DNA of 21,425 nucleotides from Ettlia oleoabundans. Lineage: Eukaryota > Chlorophyta > Chlorophyceae > Chlamydomonadales. Each line of letters begins with the position of its first letter. Position 1 is the first letter of the stretch. The notes under the pieces are model-generated. The model saw only the letters and a list, made by a program, of their open reading frames with translations, did no database searches and was not told the DNA's origin. Where the stretch lies: positions 1 through 21,425 of the forward strand of contig JAAMXP010001962.1 of assembly GCA_019693395.1 (NCBI GenBank), written 5' to 3'. Positions 11,431 to 19,742 of this stretch are shown piece by piece. The position numbers were made by a program, and so were the translations under genes.

Positions 11431-12335
11431 CAGGTGGCTGACCTCAGTCAAGAGGAGTTCTTGCAACTCTTCTCTGACAGGCTGGTGGACGACATTCCTG
11501 CTCTACCCCCTGACCGTGGACACTTCAACTTTACCATTGAGGAGGTACCGGGTTCGGCACCTCCCCGGCAGCAAGGTTACCAACTCTCTGCTGCAGAGCT
11601 CGGGGAACTCCGCAGACAATTGGCTGAGTTGCAAGCCATGGGATTCATCCGCGCTTCCTTCTCCCCATACGGCGGTCCAGTCCTGTTTGTGACTAAGAAA
11701 AGCGGGGAGAAGCGGCTGTGCGTGGACTGCCTGTGGCTGAATGCCCAAACGATCCGTAATGCTCACCCCCTACCTAGGATTGACGAAACCTTGGATCAGT
11801 TGTTGGGTGCTAAGGTGTTGAGCAAGCTTGATCTGGCCAACGGCTACTACCAGCTGCTAGTGGATCCCAAAGATGTGCATAAGACAGCCATGAACTGCGG
11901 TCGCTACGGCTTATGGGAATGGTTAGTCATGGGCTTCGGTTTGACCAACGCCCCAGCCAAGTTTCAGGCACTGCTTAACCACGTCATTACCCCTGATATG
12001 GCCAAGTTTTGCGTGGTTTACCTTGATGACATTTTGGTGTTCAGCAAGTCTGAGAGGGAGCATAAGCAGCACCTGGCGCGGGTTTTTGCTCGTCTGCGGC
12101 AGTTCCAGCTGTTTGCCAAGCAGAAGAAATGCGAGTTCTTCCTGTCTGAGTTGGAGAACTTGGGGCACATCGTCTCTGCTGACGGCATCCGGCCTGTGCA
12201 CAACAAGGTGCAGGCAGTTCAAGAGATGCGTCCCCCTTGCACTCCCACTGAAATCAAGCAGTTTTTGGGCATGGTTGGCTTCTACCGCCGGTTCTTGCCC
12301 CATCTAGCTCACGTTAGCAAGCCCTTGCGTGACTT
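11431..12335 (+). pseudogene. Reverse transcriptase domain of pol
   Basis: The enzyme copies element RNA into DNA. The frame is open from 11053 to 12399. It shows the Ty3/gypsy RT blocks in order: FSPYGGPVLFVTKKSGEKRL, LDLANGYYQL with the first catalytic Asp at 11830, GFGLTNAPAKFQ, and YLDDILVFS at 12019-12045 with the catalytic Asp pair. The thumb segment EIKQFLGMVGFYRRFLPHLA follows. The palm residues are intact. The substrate-facing block reads LCVDCLWLNAQTI, where CVDYRALN is usual. A one-base deletion at about 12336 throws the frame off just before the RNase H segment. Confidence 0.95.
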
Positions 12336-12925
12336 GCGGAGAAGAAGGATGCTAACTTTATCTGGACAGCCGCGCATGGTCTTGCGTTCCAGCAACTGAA
12401 GGATGCCTTAACTCAGGCTCCGCTTCTCAAGGTGTTCGACCCCAGCCGCCCTGCAGTGGTTTGCTGTGATGCTTCCGAGTACGGCGGTACGGGCGCCTGC
12501 CTCATGCAGGACTTTGGCAGTGGTCTACAGCCTATCGCCTTTGAGAGCCGTGGCTACACATCAGCTGAAAAGAAGTATCCTGTGCACGACAAGGAAATGC
12601 TGGCGGTCATCCGCGCCTTGAAGGTCTGGCGCCACTACCTGCAGGATGCAGAGCTCACCGTGTTCACCGACCACCACTCTTTGCAGTTCTACAATCAGAG
12701 GAAGGTCCAGTTCTCCCCTCGGCAGCAACGCTGGGCTTTCTTCCTGCAACAGAACCCCCACCTTCGGTTGGCTTACACGCCCGGGCGGTACAATGTGGTT
12801 GCCGACGCCTTGTCCCGCTACCCGTCGGATGCTGTCCAGGCTGCTGCCCTGGCCATCCTGCAGTCCAAGCTCTATGGCGAGCATGACTGTGCTCCTCTTG
12901 TAAGAGGGGCCGGCAATAGGGTGCC
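12336..12925 (+). pseudogene. RNase H domain and linker of pol
   Basis: RNase H removes the RNA strand during reverse transcription. After the shift at 12336 the frame reads AEKKDANFIW and then the domain. The four catalytic acidic residues are present: Asp at 12468 (VVCCDASEYGG), Glu at 12594 (KEMLAVIRAL), Asp at 12669 (VFTDHHSLQF) and Asp at 12804 (VADALSR). Another frame change follows near 12920. The domain itself looks undamaged; the breaks are at its edges. Confidence 0.93.
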
Positions 12926-14102
12926 TCCGAGTACCCGTTGGCTCCTATTCCGGGTTCCCAATCGGTTGTAAGGGGCATTCCCCTTGCACCTCTTCAGGTT
13001 GCTGCTTTGGAGGCTGTCAGCCGTCATGGATTGCACCTTTCTGCTTTGGTTGTGTCACACACCCCGGACACCATCCTCGCAGAAATCAAAGCTGTTTATG
13101 CCTTGGACTCTGTGGCTGCTTGATGCTTTAGCCACTCTGGAGACTGAGGAGCAGGAGGGCTGGCGGCAGTGGGAGCTCCATAATGACCTCCTCTCTTTAG
13201 GGAGGGGGTGGGGAAGGACCTGCGTCTTTACGTCCCGCCACCTGTTGAGTTGCCTCCTTCGCAGTCCTCCTTGCGGCAACGGCTCATTGCTGAGCATCAT
13301 GACGCTCCTATTGCTGGCCATTTAGGCCGTGACAAGACCCTGGAGGTGCTGGCCCGTCGGTTCTACTGGCCTCAGATGGCACAGGATGTCACTGCTTACG
13401 TGCGCTCATGCGATTCCTGCCAGCGCACTAAGGCCCGTAACCACCCGCCCCTGGCCTTGGCTCAGCCTCTTCCTGTCCCTGGCCAACCTTGGGAGATTGT
13501 GGGCATGGATTAATCACCCAGCTGCCCGAGTCTCGGTCTGGCAACATGCAGCTTGTTGTGTTTACAGACCATCTCACCAAGATGTGCCATTTTGTTCCGG
13601 CGCCTACGCCCCTGTCTGCTGAACAGGTGGCCCGCCTTTACATGCGCCACGTCTTTCGGCTGCATGGCTACCCTGTTGGGATTGTGTCCGACCGTGACAG
13701 CCGGTTTGTAGGTGACTTCTGGCGGTCTCTGCAGAAGCTGCTTGGCACCAAGCTACACATGTCCCCCGCCTACCACCCTCAAACTGACGGTCAAATGGAA
13801 CGCATGAACCGCACTTTGGAGGAGATGATCCGGGCTTTTGTTGATGCAGATCATCAGAGCTGGGGCAAGCTGTTGTGTGCTGCTGAGTTTGCTTACAACA
13901 ATTCGGTGCACGGCAGTTCCAAGTTCACCCCGTTCTACCTCAACACTGGGCGGCACCCGCATACCCCTGCTGTGTGGCTGCGAAACGCGCCTTTGCCTAC
14001 CAGTCAAAGCCCTGACGCCGACGCCTTTACGCTGCAACTCAAGCAGGCTCTGGAAAGTGCTCACCAACACCTGGAGCATGCCAAAGGCAGTACAAGCGGC
14101 CC
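12926..14102 (+). pseudogene. Integrase of pol (zinc-binding and catalytic core)
   Basis: Integrase inserts the new DNA copy into the genome. Linker sequence from 12926 changes frame near 13120 and again near 13200. The HHCC zinc module follows, with HHDAPIAGHLGRDKTL and SCDSCQRTK. The core has Asp at 13508 (GMD), Asp at 13690 (SDRDSRF) and Glu at 13798 (TDGQMERMNR), the last two 35 residues apart, as the D,D(35)E pattern requires. Right after the first Asp a missing T creates a TAA stop at 13511, and the frame resumes one base off. Two more shifts occur near 14086 and 14127. All catalytic residues remain. Confidence 0.93.
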
Positions 14103-14612
14103 ATGCCAACAAGTCGCGGAAGGAACACACCTTTTTCTGTTGGCGACAAGGTTTTGCTGGAGACCAGGTTTGTTGGTGTCGGCAGACATGGCCCTGCCCG
14201 CAAGTTCCGGCACCTCTACTTCGGCAAACCCCTTGTTGTCACTGAGGTGGTGTCTCCTACAGCGGTGCGCCTCACCGGCTTCCCTTCTGGCTGGAAAGGC
14301 CACCCTGTGATCAACGTCTCTCGCCTCCGTCCATACATTGAGGCTGACTACCAGTTCCCTGGTCGGCAGATTACCGACGCTCCACCTGCTGAGTTGGAGA
14401 TGGACTCTGATGAGCCCAGGTTTTCCCAGATCCTGCACGTTGTGGCGCGTGGATGCGACAAGGATGCAGATGGTAGCCGCATCGTGCTAGTTCGTTGGAA
14501 AGATGACTCACTACCGGACTCTTGGCACTCTGAGCAGGAGCTGCGGCAGTGGTGCACTACAGCCACCGGCAGCACCTCCCGCTTTACGCAGCTTTACAAA
14601 ATTCTACTCTGA
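14103..14612 (+). pseudogene. Integrase C-terminal GPY/F module and chromodomain-like end
   Basis: FSVGDKVLLETRF and the segment GKPLVVTEVVSPTAVRL followed by HPVINVSRLRPY correspond to the GPY/F module found at the end of chromovirus integrases. The last 70 residues contain RFSQILHVVAR and IVLVRWKDDSLPDSWHSEQE, which fit the shape of a chromodomain (strand, then VKWKG-like and W-E segments). Chromodomains can guide integration to marked chromatin. Some usual aromatic-cage residues are not evident, so binding is uncertain. Pol ends at TGA 14610, inside the 170-base segment that is duplicated before LTR copy 2. Confidence 0.75.
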
Positions 14613-14729
14613 CTTTCTGGCTGTTAGTTTTTCATTCCTTCTTTGCATTGACGGCGTTTACCTTTTTCCTTGTTGGTTGCACGTCCTTTCTCTCTACTGT
14701 ATTTGGTGATGCAGGGATGCATTTACCTC

Positions 14730-14743
14730 GAGGCGGGGAGTTT
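14730..14743 (+). promoter_or_regulatory. Polypurine tract before the 3' LTR
   Basis: GAGGCGGGGAG followed by TTT lies directly before LTR copy 3, where the plus-strand primer is expected. The same tract lies before LTR copy 2 (about 8689-8701, ending AGAGT). Confidence 0.7.
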
Positions 14744-14958
14744 TGTAGCCGGAGGCTCCAGTTGAGACTCGGCTCTACGTATAGTTATAATTAATATAGG
14801 CAGTTTCCTAGTTAAGATGTAGTTTCCTACCCGTTTTCCCCGTTGATTAAAACTTGCGGTTCTTTCCTTTCTTTTGCTGTTCTGTCTCTTCCGTTGTTCC
14901 TGCCCCGGTTGGGTAAGCATTTCTCTGTAACAGCAAGACCGCTCAGCTAGCGGCTACA
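14744..14958 (+). repeat. LTR copy 3, complete (3' LTR)
   Basis: This 215-base LTR starts TGTAGCC and ends GGCTACA and is followed by GACAG, the right target duplication. It has an AT-rich TATA-like stretch (TAGTTATAATTAATATAGG, about 14782-14800). It has TGTAA at 14926-14930, a match to the chlorophyte poly(A) signal. Confidence 0.95.
14926..14930 (+). promoter_or_regulatory. TGTAA poly(A) signal in the 3' LTR
   Basis: TGTAA is the usual polyadenylation signal of chlorophyte nuclear genes. It is located about 30 bases before the LTR end. LTR copy 2 has a two-base deletion at this point and lacks it. Confidence 0.55.
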
Positions 14959-14963
14959 GACAG
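14959..14963. repeat. Target-site duplication, right copy (GACAG)
   Basis: These five bases follow LTR copy 3 and equal the five before LTR copy 1 (8086-8090). Confidence 0.8.
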
Positions 14964-15369
14964 CAAGAAAGGGTGGCGCAAACTGGTTCCACCATTGCGT
15001 CGATGCGCGCATACGCGCTACACACGGGTGTCCTTCTAATGCCCACCGTGGCGCCTACCGGGGACAGTCGAATTGGACGCCACCGATTGTGGTGGCCAAC
15101 CCAATCGACCAATCCCACATTCATGCTTATTTAATTCTTTTAATGCTCTAATTCGTCCCAAATAACGTCTTAACACCTTTTCAAGCCCCAGCACACCCGC
15201 CCGGCGCCCCAGCGCTTCGCTTCTTCGGCGGTCCCGTTCTCTATGAACCTCTTGCCTCTCTAATACTCCTTCAAACAATAAAAAGTAAGTAAAAGTAGTG
15301 TTGAACACCTGCCCAGGGTTTCGGCGGCGTGTCCTCCTGGTGGATGTCATTACCCTTCTGCCAGACACC
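14964..15369. other. Spacer between the retroelement and the KDZ-like relic
   Basis: No gene is visible. A short inverted arrangement of CCACCGTGGCG and CGCCACCG with GTGGTGG occurs at about 15041-15094. This may be the promoter or 5' untranslated region of the KDZ-like gene or flanking element sequence. Confidence 0.45.
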
Positions 15370-16679
15370 ATGCAGGAAGGCTCCGCAGGGCTGTTGGGAC
15401 GCCTTCAGCAGAGGAAATCGCCGTTTATGTCGCAGCGCAAAAGAGGCGGCGGCCCGTGAGCAGCAGCGCGCCGCCGCTAAAGCAGCAAAAGCGCAGCGGA
15501 TGCAGCAGGCTCGGCAGGCAAAAAGAATTCAGTCTATGCTGGCTGACGAGGAAGACTTGCCGCCCCAGCTGAATATGGACGATGGTTATGATGACGACTG
15601 TGAGCAGGCATTTAGCGGCAGTGCGAGCGGCGGAAACGGTGCTCGCCAGACGGGGCATGCCAGTCGGCAGTCCCGCCCTACTCATGGGGAGGACCGCTGG
15701 CAGTATGAGGAGCGAATGCGTGCACACAACGAATTGGGCGCGCAGTACTGCCGATTGCTGGCACCACAGCATGCAGCGCATGTGCGGGAGGATCTTGAGC
15801 TGCGCTTGGATGCTTTGCAGAAACGTGTGGAACAATCAGTGGACCTGCTCTCTGCTGTCTATCTGGGCTGCTCCGCTGCAAACAGCCGTGTACAAGTTGT
15901 CAGATGGCGGCCAGTCTTGGTGCAAACTATGTTCGGTGTAGGGGCAATCCAGATCCCTACGTTTTGGTACGTATTTCAGTTGCGATAGCAGGCTGAGCTA
16001 CATGTGCTGGTTGGCTGATGTGGCCTCGCTTGTCATGTGGCTCACATTTGCTTCCCCGTTTGTGAGTATGGCACCTCCCAATATTCATCAACCTGCCGCT
16101 TGCTGCAGGTGCAGCTGTGATGCGGAGTTTGAGATGCACCCAGCGGCGGTGCACTGCTATGCCTCCTCCCCTATCGCCCCGCAGATCTGGTACGAGTATT
16201 GGGTGCCCCTGTACTCGCACATGTTGGAAGTGACAGCAGGGGTAGCAGCACACAACTATGCTTCAGTGCTGGAGCAGATAGCAGCAGCGGTAGAGGCGCA
16301 GCAAACCGAGCCGCGCATCGTCGCTCCCATCAGCCTCAAAACGTTTGGCCCTGCCATGCGGCATGCCCGCGTACAACAGCGGCTCAGCAGCACTTCAGAG
16401 GACTGTGGGGCTATGATATTTGGCACTGCGGTAGTGGCAGAGTGTGCACCATGCGCAGGCTATGTGGAACGTTCACGTCGCACCACCATTGCGACAGCTG
16501 ATAACCCAGCAGCAGCTGGGGCAGGGGCAGTTGCAGCAGTTGTAGGGACAGCACCTGATGCAGGACCAACAAGGCCAGCCGGTGGGATAACAGCAGATTC
16601 AACAGCGTCTGTCAGTGCCACAGAAACCCAAGGGTTGGCGCCGAAGCAGGTGGGAGCCACGTTGGCATGGGCGGCTTGA
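15370..16679 (+). pseudogene. KDZ-like transposase, N-terminal half, broken
   Basis: A possible ATG at 15370 (MQEGSAGLLGRLQQRK...) must change frame near 15430 to enter a long open frame. That frame encodes an Ala/Gln/Arg-rich coiled coil (REQQRAAAKAAKAQRMQQAR), an acidic stretch (LNMDDGYDDDCEQ), and DRWQYEERMRAHNELGAQYC. Near 15905-15935 another frame supplies a Cys pair, WCKLC. An intron at 15967-16108 (donor GTACGT, acceptor TGCAG) joins TTTTG to GTGCAGC and keeps the frame, giving WCSCDAEFEMHP and then SSPIAPQIWYEYWVPLY. Downstream comes AECAPCAG. A Cys cluster, then a PxxPxxW-type segment, then a CPxC-like motif resemble Kyakuja-Dileera-Zisupton transposases with CxC modules. This identification rests on memory of the family. 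The catalytic half is not seen; after 16470 the frame becomes low-complexity and ends at 16679. Confidence 0.5.
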
Positions 16680-17420
16680 GTCCAGCCTGACAGTTGTTTA
16701 GGCGCACAACAATATTATACCAGTAAGGTAGCCAGGTGTTCTTTGTCATCCCTCCAGTCATGGAAAGGTGGTGCTTTGGCTGCAGTGGAAGACCTTGAAC
16801 CCAGCTTAGAGACTTTGCTGCATGCCATAAGCGCATCGGAACGTGCAGAAGATGGTGCCACCTCTGGCCCAGGCGAAAGACCAGCGTTGCGCATGCTTCC
16901 CATGGTGGGTTAAAAGGGGTTTTATTGCAACGCCCACCATCTCTGTGCCCCTGCAAATCCTGCATTCAGCATCAGCAGCAACTGTTAAAAAATGCACGAG
17001 CTGGGGTTTGCATGGAGCAGCAGTCTGCAACATCACCAGCGGGCCGCATGATGTGCCAGGGCAAGGTGCATGTGCTGAGAGCATGGCAGTCCCGCATCGC
17101 GTTCATGCAGCAGCAAGCAGTTGACACGTTTCGAGAGGCAGGCTGGATTGTGTGAAGTTCTCTTCAAGATTATTAGCACTTACAAGTTCAAACCATTATG
17201 CTGATTTCGATTTACCCCTGTCAAGCTGTTACACTCAAGGTGGAAGTCTGCAGCGAGCGACCTAGCCAAACTGCTGCTCCGCCTGCTTACACATCGTTTG
17301 TAACCGCGGATCTCATTGGGGTTGCTGAAGGAATTGTTGCACCACATCTGCAAAAAAGGATGTAGGCCTGCCGGTACCACAACAGGAGGAGGCGCCACTT
17401 GGGGCATAGAAAGGCTCGAG
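16680..17420. other. Stretch without a supportable gene
   Basis: Open frames on both strands are short and mutually overlapping, with no family resemblance. It lies between the end of the KDZ-like relic and the minus-strand relic that converges on it, and may be internal sequence of the same element. Confidence 0.5.
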
Positions 17421-18358
17421 TCACCAGCTGGCTGAGGAATGGGCAAGGGCAGTAGCAATGGCATGCCGGCATGTTGGCGCTGCCAGTGCCCGACCCATTC
17501 TCAACTGGCTGCTGAGATGAATTGATCGCTGCAGAACCAGAGAGGGGAGCAACGGCAGTGCGTAGGTGGCAGTCCCTGATCCACGTGCACGATTTCGCTC
17601 CATCTGCACCGCATGCATGCTCTCAGCGGCCTTCGGCTTTGCCTCTAGCTGCACCAGCACCTCGTGCTCCGTCAGCTGGCGCAGGTCTTTGCTACCAAGC
17701 ACGGAAATCACGGCATCCTCAAGGGTAGCGCGGCTGGCCTGCCTATGGGCACGCTGTAGCGTGCCAGCCAGTCACGCAACTGTGTATCCGTCATGGTACT
17801 CCAGGGCTGCAGCTGGCCGTTCAGGTACGCCAGGCCTGGCGGTTGCAAGTAAGCCCCCATCTGGCACAACAACTCCAGCTTGCATTGCGTGCTGGCATCT
17901 GCACGCATCAAGGAGACACCTCGCCTTGCCCATGGGAGCTGTGCTTGCTCATTGCTCAAGCTGATGGTGTGCGGCATGTAGCTCTTGAGGCAGCTAGCTG
18001 TGGCGTCACTGAGCAAGCAAGTGTCCATTGACTGGCTACCGCTGCTGCTGGCCAGCTGCATGGAGTGCGCGGGAGCCAGAGTTCTGGCTCAGCGTCGGGC
18101 TCCAGGGACGCTACGGGGTACTGCAGCCACGAGGATGCAACACCTGGCGTGCCCGCAACCCTGTCCTGGTGCCCCTCAAGGGAAACTGTACCAGTGGGGT
18201 GGGCACGCTGCAGTGCATCTTCCCCTTCGCCAACGTCGTCGGCAGGTTCAGCCACGTCTGCTAAGCATGTATGTCACCGCATCAACTCGCTTGTGGTACT
18301 CGTGCTTCCAATCACTGCAGTCCGGCAGCCGGTTGTCTCCCTTCAGATACGTCTCCAC

Positions 18359-18462
18359 CTGTGTGGGAAGGAGGGGTGTTGGCAAGTAAGTCGTAGGTGG
18401 GTGCCATTGCCGCCCAAACCCAGCGGTCAACAACAACAACATTGAGGCGGTAACTGACGTAC
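18359..18462 (-). other. Probable GT-AG intron in the minus-strand relic
   Basis: The donor GTACGT follows TGG at 18463 and the acceptor CACAG ends at 18359. Removing these 104 bases keeps the frame and bypasses a TGA, joining RLYAW to VETYLKG. The donor matches those of PP1 intron 2 and the KDZ-like intron. Confidence 0.55.
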
Positions 18463-19184
18463 CCAAGCATAAAGGCGACAACGCGCCAGCAGTGCTGCCA
18501 GCCACCTCTTAAAGTAGCTGTCTACGCCCATAGGCGCCACTTGCAAGCTGGCCGCTGCCTCATGCCTATGCTTGCCCTCCCCTTGCACACGCAACCCACC
18601 GCAACCCAGCCACACCCAGCCCAACAACCTGCCAGGCCTCACCTGTGCGTGGCTGACATCCTGATGGCAGTGCCGCCAACCGCCGTTGCGCACTGGCTGG
18701 CAATACTGCAGGCATGGGGAGCGCGACTGCCAGATGCATGGAGAACGCTGCCAATTGGGGAGGAGGGCCACTCATTTTGCTAGCATTTTTACCGCAGCCC
18801 ACCGGGGCTGTACTACTGTCCTGGACCAACCAAACCAGGCTGCTCCAACAAAACTGTTGAGAGGCATCGACGTGAAAGAAGTTGTACTGTGCCACAGATG
18901 GTCAGGGTTTCGCCAGTTAGCTTGACATCCTGCACACAGGTGCGCAGTGGCGGCAGGGCAGCAGCAGGCGGCCTGCAGGGATGGGGCATTGAGTCGGCGC
19001 TTGAGCGCGGCAGCGGCTGAAGCTTTATCGCGCTGTAGCCTATCGTTTCAGCCGTACCCCCAGGGTCCTGGTGACAACCGCTGCAACAGCGCACCTGGTT
19101 GTTGGCAGTCGGACAGCCACGGCCCACAAAGCCACGCACAAAGCTGTTAAGGTGCAGCTGTATCGCTGTTGAAATATGAAACAA

Positions 19185-19210
19185 CGCCCGCCGGAGGCTT
19201 AAGGCGGGCG
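19185..19210. repeat. GC-rich perfect hairpin
   Basis: CGCCCGCC (19185-19192) pairs exactly with GGCGGGCG (19203-19210) over a 10-base loop. It lies at the upstream edge of the minus-strand relic. Function unknown. Confidence 0.7.
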
Positions 19211-19350
19211 GTTGACACCGAAGGCCGCGCAACTAACGATGGCCGGCATTGTTGCAGCAGCGCGACCGTCATGGAAATACAAAGCCTAGAGGCAAAACCT
19301 TTAGCAAACCCGAGCGGATTCGTCGTTTCATTCGTCGATTCATGAGGAGA

Positions 19351-19370
19351 CATGCCCTGAGCAGGGCATG
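19351..19370. repeat. Near-perfect 20-bp palindrome
   Basis: CATGCCCTG (19351-19359) and CAGGGCATG (19362-19370) are exact reverse complements separated by two bases. Function unknown. Confidence 0.8.
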
Positions 19371-19718
19371 CCCGCCGCCCGGCCTTGGTGCCTTTGGTGC
19401 AGCAGGCCCGTCACGGCCCTGAGCATGCTGGCAGCGCAGTGACCACCCGTGGATGGCAGTCGTCGACCATAGCCTCAACCGGCGTGTATATCATGAATGG
19501 ACTCTATCTGCTTGAGGAGCACAGCAGATATGCCGCTCTGCTGGGCACCGCCGACTGTCGGGGTGGACGGGAACAGCGGTGACAGCAGCTCCGGGCAGTG
19601 CTGATAGTGAGTGAGCAATGTCCTTGCCCCCACACGCTCATCACCCTCACAACGGTAAAATTAAGGATTAAACAGCCAGAGGGATGGCGTAGAACTGCCT
19701 AGGCATGTCTGCCATGCT

Positions 19719-19742
19719 GTGGTATGACCAGTATCATACCAC
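19719..19742. repeat. Perfect 9-bp hairpin
   Basis: GTGGTATGA (19719-19727) pairs exactly with TCATACCAC (19734-19742) over a six-base loop, in otherwise unremarkable sequence. Confidence 0.75.

Larger units (their letters stand above)
8091..14958 (+). mobile_element. Ty3/gypsy chromovirus-type LTR retrotransposon, composite and decayed
   Basis: Outer ends are TGTAGCC...GGCTACA, flanked by GACAG on both sides. The domain order protease, reverse transcriptase, RNase H, integrase, GPY/F, chromodomain-like end is that of Ty3/gypsy chromoviruses. Three LTR copies lie at 8091-8146 (truncated), 8702-8914 and 14744-14958. The 170 bases before the second LTR (8532-8701) duplicate the 170 bases before the third (14574-14743), including the end of pol and the purine tract. 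This fits unequal recombination between LTRs giving LTR-internal-LTR-internal-LTR, followed by loss of most of the first internal region. Pol has at least seven frame changes, so the copy cannot move by itself. Confidence 0.93.
17421..19232 (-). pseudogene. Unrecognised multi-exon gene relic, minus strand
   Basis: I do not recognise the family. Reading leftwards, protein-like segments follow one another in changing frames. About 19150-18900 has CPTANNQVRCCSGCHQDPGG, Cys-rich and possibly zinc-binding, and later DVKLTGETLTICGTV. About 18525-18463 has MGVDSYFKRWLAALLARCRL. An intron at 18462-18359 (donor GTACGT, acceptor CACAG) joins this in frame to VETYLKGDNRLPDCSDWKHE and ends at TGA 18250. 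A shifted frame continues with acidic sequence (AEPADDVGEGED). Then come KLELLCQMGAYLQPPG and MTDTQLRDWLARYSVPIGR, the latter SAP-motif-like, a stop near 17708, and after a shift ISVLGSKDLRQLTEHEVLVQ. The order and one good intron suggest a real ancestral gene, probably carried by a transposon, now dead. Confidence 0.4.
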
